From Oryzisolibacter sp. LB2S (GTDB lineage Bacteria; Pseudomonadota; Gammaproteobacteria; Burkholderiales; Burkholderiaceae_C), in contig NZ_CP160388.1 of the NCBI RefSeq assembly GCF_040732315.1, positions 2,756,494-2,820,493 on the forward strand: DNA of 64,000 nucleotides, read 5' to 3'. Both the position numbers and the translations under genes were made by a program. Under the pieces are notes generated by a model, which was given only the letters and a program-made list of their open reading frames with translations, made no database searches and had not been told where the DNA came from. Positions 31,477 to 40,619 of the stretch are shown in pieces. Numbering within the stretch: position 1 is the first letter of the stretch; every line of letters starts with the position of its first letter.

Positions 31477-32687
31477 TGCAGGGTGTCCAGGCCGCGCAGC
31501 AGGTCGGCCTTCAGATCGTTCAGATGTTCCAGGCCCACCGAGATGCGAATCAGGCCCTGGCCAATGCCGGCGGCCTGGCGCTGCTCCTCGGTCAGACGCC
31601 CATGCGAGGTACTGGCCGGGTGGGTGATGGTGGTCTTGACGTCGCCCAGGTTGGCGGTGATAGAGCACAGGCGCGTGCTGTCGACCACATGGAAGGCGTT
31701 GGCGCGCAGCTGCTCGGCGCCCTGGCCCACCACGTCAAACGCCAGCACCGTGCCGCCCATGCCCGACTGCTGGCGCATGGCGAGCTGGTGCTGCGGGTGG
31801 CTTTCCAGGCCGGGGTAGTACACGCGCGCGACCTTGGGGTGGCCTTCGAGCCAGCGCGCCAGCTCCAGCGCGGCGGCGCTCTCGGCCTTGACGCGCAGCG
31901 CCAGCGTCTCCAGGCCCTTCAAGACCACCCAGGCGTTGAACGGCGAGAGGTTGAGGCCGCCGCTGCGCAGAAAGGTGCCCATGACCTTGTCGACCAGCGC
32001 CGTCGTGCCGCACACGGCGCCGGCCATGACACGGCCCTGGCCGTCGATGAGCTTGGTGCCCGAGTGCACGATGAGGTCGGCACCAAACTCCGCGGGGCGC
32101 TGCAACACGGGCGAGGCGAAGCTGTTGTCCACCGTCAGCAGCGCGCCGTGGTTGTGCGCGATGTCGGCGAGCTGGGCGATGTCGCACAGGTCGGTCAGCG
32201 GATTGGTCGGCGTCTCGGCAAACAGCATGCGCGTGTTCGGGCGCACGGCCGCCTTCCAGGCGGCAGAGTCGGTCTGGGACACAAAGGTGGTCTCGACGCC
32301 AAAGCGCGCCATCTCGGTGCCCAGCAGCTTCATGGTGGAGCCGAACATGGACTGCGAGGCCACCACATGGTCACCGGCCTTGAGCGCCGTCAGCGCCACG
32401 AGCAGGATGGCCGCCATGCCGGTGCTGGCGGCCACGGCGCATTCCGTGCCCTCCATGGCCGCCAGGCGCTGCTCGAAGCTCGCCACCGTCGGGTTGGCGG
32501 TGCGGGTGTAGGTGTAGCCGAGCTCGGCGTTGGCAAAGCGCTCGGCGGCCGTGGCGCAGTCGCTCTGCACGAAGCTGCTCGTCAGGTACAGGGCCTCGCT
32601 GTGCTCGCCCCATTGGCTGCGCTCGACGGCCTGGCGCACGGCAAGAGTGTCCGGATGCAGGCCCGGCGGCAAGGAATGATCGTTCAC
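31473..32687 (-). CDS. metZ: O-succinylhomoserine sulfhydrylase
   Basis: PLP enzyme that makes homocysteine directly from O-succinylhomoserine and sulfide. The product of about 404 residues has the PLP lysine in [14 protein letters not shown], the [13 protein letters not shown] helix and the [18 protein letters not shown] block [22 protein letters not shown] at 32687 ([13 protein letters not shown]) is chosen because the ATG at 32741 lies inside a repeat copy; the longer form adds 18 residues. It follows purF in the familiar betaproteobacterial order purF-metZ and overlaps gltX by ATGA. Confidence 0.9.
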   Translation of the reverse strand: MNDHSLPPGLHPDTLAVRQAVERSQWGEHSEALYLTSSFVQSDCATAAERFANAELGYTYTRTANPTVASFEQRLAAMEGTECAVAASTGMAAILLVALTALKAGDHVVASQSMFGSTMKLLGTEMARFGVETTFVSQTDSAAWKAAVRPNTRMLFAETPTNPLTDLCDIAQLADIAHNHGALLTVDNSFASPVLQRPAEFGADLIVHSGTKLIDGQGRVMAGAVCGTTALVDKVMGTFLRSGGLNLSPFNAWVVLKGLETLALRVKAESAAALELARWLEGHPKVARVYYPGLESHPQHQLAMRQQSGMGGTVLAFDVVGQGAEQLRANAFHVVDSTRLCSITANLGDVKTTITHPASTSHGRLTEEQRQAAGIGQGLIRISVGLEHLNDLKADLLRGLDTLQ

Positions 32688-32703
32688 GATATCTAGGATG
32701 CTT

Positions 32704-32750
32704 TGAAAATAAGAGCTGCTGACGCTTGGTGGATCGTGCATTCAGGCACA
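32704..32750. repeat. dispersed palindromic element, degenerate copy upstream of metZ
   Basis: TGAAAATAAGAGCTGCTGAC then GCTTGGTGGATC match the left half of the family; the right half has drifted. It lies between metZ and purF. Confidence 0.55.
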
Positions 32751-32817
32751 AAACGACCAGAAAATCAGCCCAGACAAGCGCGAGGCGCTCATCTTTTTGA
32801 CAGTCCACGGACTCGTG

Positions 32818-34326
32818 TCACGACTCCTGCGCATTGGGCAGGGACAGGCGCGAGGTGTCCTCCGCCTCGTCCTCGCCGCCGCGCTGGCGCCCCTCGTTGA
32901 GGGCGGTGACCTCCTCGTCGGAGATGTCGCCGGTGATGTACACACCGTCGAAGCACGAGGCCTCGAAGCCATGGACCTTGGGATTGATCATGCCCACGGT
33001 CTGCTTCATGGCATCCACGTCCTGGTAGATCAAGGCGTCCGCGCCTATGACCTGGCGGATCTCCTCGACTGTGCGGTTGTGCGCGACGAGCTCGGTGCGC
33101 GTGGGCATGTCGATGCCGTAGACGTTGGGATGGCGCACGGGTGGCGCGGCCGAGGCCAGATAGACCTTGACGGCGCCCGCGTCACGCGCCATCTGCACGA
33201 TCTCCTTGGAGGTGGTGCCGCGCACGATGGAGTCGTCGACGAGCAGCACGCGCTTGCCCTTGAATTCGCTGGCGATGGCGTTGAGCTTCTGGCGCACCGA
33301 CTTCTTGCGCGTGCTCTGCCCCGGCATGATGAAGGTGCGCCCCACGTAGCGGTTCTTGACGAAGCCCTCGCGATACGGAATGCCCAGCAGCTGCGCGAGC
33401 TGCATAGCGCTCGGGCGGCTCGATTCGGGAATCGGGATGATGGCATCGATCTCGCTCGGCGGCACGGTGGAGACCACGCGCTTGGCCAGCGTCTCGCCCA
33501 TGTTCAGGCGCGCCTGGTAGACCGAGATGCCGTCCATGACCGAGTCGGGGCGCGCCAGATAGACATACTCGAACACGCAGGGGTTCAGGCTTGGCTGCTC
33601 GGCGCATTGCCGGGTCTCGATACGGCCATCGAGGTGCACGAACACCGCCTCGCCGGGGGCCACGTCGCGCTCGAGCTGGTGCAGCGTGCCCTCGAGCGCC
33701 ACGGACTCGCTGGCCACCATCACCGTGCCGTCGGCACCGCGGCCCAGGCACAGCGGGCGGATGCCGAAGGGGTCGCGGAAGGCCAGCAGGCCGTAGCCCG
33801 CGATCAGGGCCACGACGGCGTAGGAGCCCTTGAGGCGCTTGTGCACCGCACGCACGGCGGCGAACACGTCATCGACCTGCAGCGGCGCGCCGCTGCTGGC
33901 GCGCGCGAGCTCGTGCGCAAGCACGTTGAGCAGCACCTCGGAATCGCTCTCGGTATTCGTGTGGCGGTGATCCGTCTCGGCCAGCTCGCGGCGCAGCTGC
34001 TTGGCGTTGGTCAGATTGCCGTTGTGCACCATGACGATGCCGAACGGCGCATTCACGTAGAAGGGCTGGGCCTCCTCCTCGCTCGACGCATTGCCCGCCG
34101 TGGGGTAGCGCACCTGGCCCAGGCCGACCGGGCCCGGCAGCGCGCGCATGTTGCGCGTGCGGAACACGTCGCGCACCATGCCCTTGGCCTTGTGCATGAA
34201 GAACTTGCGCCCCTCCTGCGTGACAATGCCCGCGGCGTCCTGCCCCCGGTGCTGCAGCAGCAGCAAGGCGTCATAGATCAGCTGATTGACAGGGGTCTTG
34301 CTGACCACGCCGACGATTCCACACAT
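32818..34326 (-). CDS. purF: amidophosphoribosyltransferase
   Basis: First committed enzyme of de novo purine synthesis (PRPP plus glutamine to phosphoribosylamine). The 502-residue product has the N-terminal nucleophile after the initiator Met (MCGIVGVVSKTPV), the glutaminase blocks QHRGQDAAGI and VMVHNGNLTN, and the PRPP-binding loop VLLVDDSIVRGTTSKEIVQM. No long propeptide precedes Cys2, as in E. coli PurF. It follows cvpA, the pairing seen in the purF-cvpA operon of many proteobacteria. Confidence 0.97.
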   Translation of the reverse strand: MCGIVGVVSKTPVNQLIYDALLLLQHRGQDAAGIVTQEGRKFFMHKAKGMVRDVFRTRNMRALPGPVGLGQVRYPTAGNASSEEEAQPFYVNAPFGIVMVHNGNLTNAKQLRRELAETDHRHTNTESDSEVLLNVLAHELARASSGAPLQVDDVFAAVRAVHKRLKGSYAVVALIAGYGLLAFRDPFGIRPLCLGRGADGTVMVASESVALEGTLHQLERDVAPGEAVFVHLDGRIETRQCAEQPSLNPCVFEYVYLARPDSVMDGISVYQARLNMGETLAKRVVSTVPPSEIDAIIPIPESSRPSAMQLAQLLGIPYREGFVKNRYVGRTFIMPGQSTRKKSVRQKLNAIASEFKGKRVLLVDDSIVRGTTSKEIVQMARDAGAVKVYLASAAPPVRHPNVYGIDMPTRTELVAHNRTVEEIRQVIGADALIYQDVDAMKQTVGMINPKVHGFEASCFDGVYITGDISDEEVTALNEGRQRGGEDEAEDTSRLSLPNAQES

Positions 34327-34400
34327 AGTTCGCGTTCCATTTCAGCGGCGGGACCGCCCCGCCCAAACACATTCCAGACCGCTGCGCGCAGCGGCACGAT

Positions 34401-34889
34401 TCACGCCGGCAGATGCTGCCCCAGCTGCGCCGGCAACATGGGCCGCAGGCCCTTGAGCGCGGCCTCCAGCCAGGGGACGGCCTGCGACTGCTGCCACCAG
34501 GGCGCCTGCTGCAACTGCAGCCACCCCACCACCAGCACCACCGCCAGCAAGAGCACCAGGCCACGCAGCGCGCCGAACAAGGCGCCCAGGGCGCGGTCGG
34601 CAGGCCGCAGGCCCACGGCCGACACCAGCTTCTGCGCCAGCCAGGCCAGCAGGCCCCAGGCGAACACCGTGGCCACGAAGACCAGGATGAATCCCGCCAC
34701 ATGGCGCCACGCCGCATCGGCCTGCCCCATGGGCAGCCACGCTCCCGCCGCATCGGCATACCACTGGGCGGCAAAAAACGCCACCACCCAGCCGGCCAGC
34801 GAAAACAGCTCGAACACCAGCCCGCGCCACGCCCCGATCAGCAGGGACGCCGCCAGCACGGTGAGAAAAATCCAGTCCAGCGCCGCCAT
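34401..34889 (-). CDS. cvpA: CvpA family membrane protein
   Basis: Inner-membrane protein of 162 residues with four hydrophobic segments. It contains the family start ALDWIFLTVLAASLLIGAWRG and the LADRALGALFGALRG-like loop PADRALGALFGALRGLVLLL. CvpA was named for colicin V production in E. coli and has envelope roles that are still poorly defined. ATG at 34889 (MAALDW) is preferred; 34907 adds six residues. It lies upstream of purF. Confidence 0.9.
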   Translation of the reverse strand: MAALDWIFLTVLAASLLIGAWRGLVFELFSLAGWVVAFFAAQWYADAAGAWLPMGQADAAWRHVAGFILVFVATVFAWGLLAWLAQKLVSAVGLRPADRALGALFGALRGLVLLLAVVLVVGWLQLQQAPWWQQSQAVPWLEAALKGLRPMLPAQLGQHLPA

Positions 34890-34920
34890 GCGCAGTCCAT
34901 CCAGCAACTGCGGCGCCCGG

Positions 34921-35826
34921 CTACAGCGTCAGCACCGACGCCGACAGCCCCGCCGCCTTCACGCGCCCGACCGCCTTGTCGGCATCGGCGCGGCTCTCGA
35001 ACGGCCCCAGGCGCACGCGCGTGCGCTTGCCATCCTTGGTGTCCACCACCTGGGTATAGGTCTTGAGCCCGGAGCGCTCGAGCCGCTGGCGCACCTCGCG
35101 CACCTTGTCGGCATCGGCAAATGCGCCCACCTGCACGATGAAGCGGCCCTGCTCCGCGGCCGCGGGGCTCTCGGCCCGCGCCTGCACGCTGCGCCCCTCC
35201 AGCAGGGCGCGTGCGCGCGCGGCGTCGTCGACGCGCGCGGGCCTGGACTCTGCGGACGCCTCGGGCCTGGCAGCCGGCTTCGGTTCTGGCTTGGGCTCAG
35301 GCTTCGGTTCCGGCTTGGGCTCGGGCTTCGGCTTGGCCTCGGGCTTGGGCTCCGGCCTGGGTTCGGGCTTGGGCTCGGGTTTGGCCTCGACGGCCGGCTT
35401 GTGCTGTGCCTGAGCCTGGGCCTGAGGCTGTGCCTGGACGGACTGCGCCGGCTCCGTCCGCGGCGCGCTGCTCAGCACCTCCTCGCCGTCGTCGAGCCCG
35501 GCCGTTGCCGGCTCGGCCACGGCCGCCTGGCCCGCGCCGGCGCCATCCTTGGGCGGCAGGACCAGCGGCGGCACCTTGTTGCGATCGGGAATGTCGATGG
35601 CCACATTGACCGCAACCGGCCTGGGCTGGGTGTCGAACACCAGCGGAAAGCCCACCACGCCGGCCAGCACCAGCACGGCCGCGCCGATCAGGCGATGGCG
35701 CGCACGCCGGCGCATCTCCTCGATGCTTTCGGCCTGGGCGCCCGCGCGCGAGCGCCTGGTGGCGGACTTGCTGCCGTCGCCCTTGGGCTCCGAGCTGCCG
35801 GGCCATCGAAACTTGAAAAATGCCAT
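34921..35826 (-). CDS. SPOR-domain membrane protein (DedD-like)
   Basis: Cell-division-associated protein of 301 residues. A basic N-terminal cytoplasmic segment with RRRARHRLIGAAVLVLAGVV gives one membrane helix (about residues 45-65). A long periplasmic linker follows, including a Lys-Pro-Glu-Pro repeat tract (about residues 148-190). The C-terminal SPOR domain (GRFIVQVGAFADADKVREVR to the end) binds denuded peptidoglycan at the septum. The order folC - SPOR - cvpA - purF is conserved in related bacteria. The KPEP tract is encoded by near-identical hexamers and is likely to vary in length. Confidence 0.9.
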   Translation of the reverse strand: MAFFKFRWPGSSEPKGDGSKSATRRSRAGAQAESIEEMRRRARHRLIGAAVLVLAGVVGFPLVFDTQPRPVAVNVAIDIPDRNKVPPLVLPPKDGAGAGQAAVAEPATAGLDDGEEVLSSAPRTEPAQSVQAQPQAQAQAQHKPAVEAKPEPKPEPRPEPKPEAKPKPEPKPEPKPEPKPEPKPAARPEASAESRPARVDDAARARALLEGRSVQARAESPAAAEQGRFIVQVGAFADADKVREVRQRLERSGLKTYTQVVDTKDGKRTRVRLGPFESRADADKAVGRVKAAGLSASVLTL

Positions 35827-35843
35827 GGAGTGCTGCGCAGCCG

Positions 35844-37169
35844 TTATGCGCTCAGATGCTTGGCCTGCAGGCGGGGCACTCCATCCTTGAGCACACCACC
35901 CACCGTGTAGAACGAGCCAAAGACCACGATTCTATCAGCCGGGTCCGCCGCGGCCATGGCGGCGCGCAAGGCATCCTCGGGGCTGGCATGCAGGCTGGTG
36001 CCGACCTGGCGGCGCCCGCCTGCGACCATCTGCAGGGCGTTCCACTGGCGTTGCAGGCTCGCGGCCGTCTCGGCGCGCGGCGTGGGCAGGTCAGTGAAGT
36101 ACCAATGGTCGACCAGCGGCCCTATCCGGGCCAGCATGGGCTTGAGATCCTTGTCGGCCATGGCGCCGAACACCGCGTGCGTGGCCGGAAAGTAGGCCAT
36201 GGCGTCCAGATTGGCCGTGAGCGCCGCGACCGAATGCGGGTTGTGCGCCACATCCAGCACCAGCGTGGGCTGGCCCGCCACCACCTGAAAGCGCCCGGGC
36301 AGCTCCACCTGCGCCAGGCCCAGGCGCACGGCCTGGGCCGTGACGGGCAGGCGGCTGCGCAGCGCCTCGAGCGCGGCCAGCGCGCCCGAGGCGTTGATCA
36401 GCTGGTTCGCCCCGCGCAGCGCCGGATAGGCCAGGCCCGCGTAGCGCCGCCCGCGCCCGGCCCAGGCCCATTGCTGCTTGTCGCCCGAGTAGTTGAAGTC
36501 CTGGCCGAAGCGCCACAGCTCGGCGCCGATCTCGCGCGCATGGTCGATCACGCTCTGCGGCGGCATGGGGTCGCTGACCACAACCGGGCGCCCGGTGCGC
36601 ATGATGCCGGCCTTCTCGCGGCCTATGGTCTCGCGGTCGGGGCCGAGATACTCCACATGGTCGACATCCACGCTGGTGATGACGGCGCAGTCCGCGTCGA
36701 TGATGTTGGTGGCGTCGAGCCGCCCGCCCAGGCCGACCTCGAGAATCGCCACATCGAGCCGCGCCTGGCTCATCAGGCGCAGGATGGCGAGCGTGGTGAA
36801 CTCGAAGTAGGTCAGCGACACCTCGGCGCCGCCCTCGGTGCGCGCGCGCTCGACGGCCTCGAAATGCGCGACCAGCGATGCGCCGTCGACGACGTCGCCC
36901 TGGATGCGGCAGCGCTCCTCGAAGCGCACCAGGTGCGGCGAGGAATACACACCCGTGCGGTAGCCTGCCTGGCGCGCCACGGATTCGATGAGCGCGCAGG
37001 TCGAACCCTTGCCATTGGTGCCCGCCACGGTGATCACCGGGCAGTCAAAGCGCAGCGCCAGCCGGCGGGCCACCTCGCCCACGCGGGCCAGGCCCATGTC
37101 GATGTTCTGGGGGTGCAGCTGCTCGCAGTGCGCCAGCCAGCCTTCCAATGTCTGGGGGAATGTATGCAT
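35844..37169 (-). CDS. folC: folylpolyglutamate synthase / dihydrofolate synthase
   Basis: Adds glutamate to dihydropteroate and folates. The 441-residue product has the Mur-ligase-like ATP loop VAGTNGKGSTCALIE, the substrate loop YSSPHLVRFEERCRI, the EVGLGGRLDATN block and VLDVAHNPHSVAAL in the C-terminal domain. ATG at 37169 (MHTFPQTLEGW) is used. It heads the visible part of the minus-strand cluster that runs to gltX. Confidence 0.95.
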   Translation of the reverse strand: MHTFPQTLEGWLAHCEQLHPQNIDMGLARVGEVARRLALRFDCPVITVAGTNGKGSTCALIESVARQAGYRTGVYSSPHLVRFEERCRIQGDVVDGASLVAHFEAVERARTEGGAEVSLTYFEFTTLAILRLMSQARLDVAILEVGLGGRLDATNIIDADCAVITSVDVDHVEYLGPDRETIGREKAGIMRTGRPVVVSDPMPPQSVIDHAREIGAELWRFGQDFNYSGDKQQWAWAGRGRRYAGLAYPALRGANQLINASGALAALEALRSRLPVTAQAVRLGLAQVELPGRFQVVAGQPTLVLDVAHNPHSVAALTANLDAMAYFPATHAVFGAMADKDLKPMLARIGPLVDHWYFTDLPTPRAETAASLQRQWNALQMVAGGRRQVGTSLHASPEDALRAAMAAADPADRIVVFGSFYTVGGVLKDGVPRLQAKHLSA

Positions 37170-37216
37170 AGCGGGCCGAATTGTCGCCGAGCCACGCATG
37201 GGCGATGATCGACCCC

Positions 37217-37597
37217 ATGAACAGCCCCACCACCATCATCCTCTACGGCATTCCCAACTGCGACACCGTCAAGAAGGCGCGCGCCTGGCTGCAGGACCAG
37301 GGACTGGCCTGCCAGTTCCACGACTTCAAGAAGCAGGGCGTTCCGGCCGAGCGCCTGGCCGGCTGGATGGCCGCCGTGGGCTGGGAGAAGCTGCTCAACC
37401 GCCAGGGCACGACCTGGCGCCGCCTGGACGCCGCCGTGCAGGCCCGCGCCCAGGACGCCGAAAGCGCCGCGGCCCTGATGCGCGAGCACCCCTCGGTCAT
37501 CAAGCGTCCCGTGGTCGAATGGAGCGGCACGCCCACGGGCCGCGTGACCGTGGGCTTTAAGGCCGACGCATGGCGCGAGCTGGCCGCCGGCGCGTGA
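37217..37597 (+). CDS. ArsC/Spx-family protein
   Basis: Thioredoxin-fold protein of 126 residues of the ArsC-related (YffB-like) group. It shows ILYGIPNCDTVKKARAWLQD with a single active-site-like cysteine, the helix-turn HDFKKQGVPAERL and VIKRPVVEW. True arsenate reductases have three conserved arginines; the KRPV site here suits the group, but the arsenate-binding pattern is not clear, so the function is unknown. It is divergent from folC by 47 bp. Confidence 0.85.
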   Translation: MNSPTTIILYGIPNCDTVKKARAWLQDQGLACQFHDFKKQGVPAERLAGWMAAVGWEKLLNRQGTTWRRLDAAVQARAQDAESAAALMREHPSVIKRPVVEWSGTPTGRVTVGFKADAWRELAAGA

Positions 37598-37723
37598 GCA
37601 TCCATGGACGTCTCTTTACCCAGATTTACGCACGCGCCGCAGGTCGTTCGCACAGGGCACTGAAACTGTCGGCGACCCTCGCGCGTCATGCGTTATGGCA
37701 GGGTCGAAAGGAGTATTCCTGTC

Positions 37724-38413
37724 ATGAGAAACATCGTTGTCTTCGCCCTCGTGACCGCGGCCACCACGGGTGCCGCCGTCACACAGGCACAGGAGATGGG
37801 CCGCGTGCTGTCGGCCACGCCCATCACCCAGCAGGTGGCGGTGCCGCAGCAGGTCTGCGGCAATGAAACGGTGTACGGCGGCCCGCGCCCCACGACCGGC
37901 GCGGGTGCCGTGCTGGGCGCCATTGCCGGCGGCGCCGCGGGCAATGCCATCGGCGGGGGCGGCGGGCGCGCCGCGGCCACGGCCCTGGGCGTGATCGGCG
38001 GTGCCGTGCTGGGCAACCAGATCGAGGCCGGCCCCTCGGGCTACCGGAACGTGCAGCGCTGCACCACCGAGACCTATTACGAGAGCCGCGTGATCGGCTA
38101 TGACGTGGTCTACGAATACGCCGGGCGTCGCCATCGCACGCGCACCCAGTCCGATCCGGGCGAGTGGATCGCCCTGTCGGTACAGCCCGCCGTGCCGCTC
38201 ATGCCCTCCGACGACGCGCAGACCTATGGCAACCGCTACGGCAGCGGCTACGCGCAGCCCGGCGTGGTGCTGGGCACGCAGCCTGGCCCGCCCGCCTATA
38301 TCGTGCAGCCGCCCCCGACCATCATCGAATTCAGCGCGCCCTACGGCTACCCACACCGTCCGTACCACCCGCACCGTCCGCCGCGCCCGCACTACCCCTA
38401 CGGGGGCTATTGA
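37724..38413 (+). CDS. glycine-zipper envelope protein (17-kDa antigen-like)
   Basis: Exported protein of 229 residues. A signal peptide (MRNIVVFALVTAATTGAAV ... QAQ) is followed by a glycine-zipper segment (AVLGAIAGGAAGNAIGGGGG then AAATALGVIGGAVLGNQIE), which is the 2TM glycine-zipper pattern of outer-membrane-associated 17-kDa surface antigens. Cysteines near CGNETVYGG and RCTTETYYE may pair. The C-terminus is rich in Pro, His and Tyr (HRPYHPHRPPRPHYPY), suggesting weak metal binding. An AAAGGAG precedes the ATG. No lipobox is apparent. Confidence 0.82.
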   Translation: MRNIVVFALVTAATTGAAVTQAQEMGRVLSATPITQQVAVPQQVCGNETVYGGPRPTTGAGAVLGAIAGGAAGNAIGGGGGRAAATALGVIGGAVLGNQIEAGPSGYRNVQRCTTETYYESRVIGYDVVYEYAGRRHRTRTQSDPGEWIALSVQPAVPLMPSDDAQTYGNRYGSGYAQPGVVLGTQPGPPAYIVQPPPTIIEFSAPYGYPHRPYHPHRPPRPHYPYGGY

Positions 38414-38532
38414 TTCGGGTGGGCACGAAGCCCGCCCCCAACCCTGTTTCGCGCCTTCACGGCGGCGGCGCCGCCACGGTCCGCGGCAGCGGCCTAAAAT
38501 CGCCGGTTTGTCCCTGATCTGCAGCCACCATC

Positions 38533-40267
<1,735 letters not shown>

Positions 40268-40333
40268 GCACCGCGGATCGGGTTCAGGCAGCGATTGGTG
40301 TTGTTGAGACAACCCGCGTCATCCACCGATACC

Positions 40334-40452
40334 CCGTCATCCCCGCCGACACACCCGACATCCCTGTCATCCCCGCGAAAGCGGGGATCCCGGTGGCTCC
40401 CGCGCCGTGGCTTCATGGCTTCTGTGGATCCCCGCCTTCGCGGCGATGACGG
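40334..40452. repeat. REP-like repeats after argG
   Basis: Two facing hairpin units: GTCATCCCCGCGAAAGCGGG ending ATCC (from 40367) and GGATCCCCGCCTTCGCGGCG ending ATGACGGG, with shorter GTCATCCCCGC fragments before. They resemble the 1793-1877 pair. The 352-bp gap between argG and the DUF349 gene holds only this, one dispersed element and a terminator. Confidence 0.75.
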
Positions 40453-40497
40453 GCATTGCGGGTGCATCCGAAGGATTGGCGGTTTGAGCATCCAATC

Positions 40498-40541
40498 AGC
40501 CTCCAGCACTTGCACAGCAAGCGCAAGCAGCTATCAAAAAA
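40498..40541. repeat. dispersed palindromic element copy
   Basis: AGCCTCCAGCACTTGCACAG then CAAGCGCAAGCAGCTATC and a run of A. It directly adjoins the terminator. Confidence 0.78.
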
Positions 40542-40572
40542 ATGCCCGGCGCATCGCACCGGGCATTTTTTC
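40536..40572. terminator. bidirectional intrinsic terminator
   Basis: AATGCCCGG / CCGGGCATT stem with an A run on one side and six T on the other, between the convergent argG and DUF349 genes. Confidence 0.92.
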
Positions 40573-40619
40573 ATGGGCTCCCGGCCTTCGCCGGGGCGGC
40601 CGTAGGGATCACTTGCGGA

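Noticed and set aside
32797..35910. A 1037-codon open frame on the plus strand
   Set aside because: It lies opposite purF, cvpA and the SPOR gene, which are recognisable families. High GC leaves the opposite frame free of stops.
37217..37597. Arsenate reductase arsC
   Set aside because: Only the general ArsC/Spx fold and one cysteine are visible, and no arsenic-resistance genes are near.
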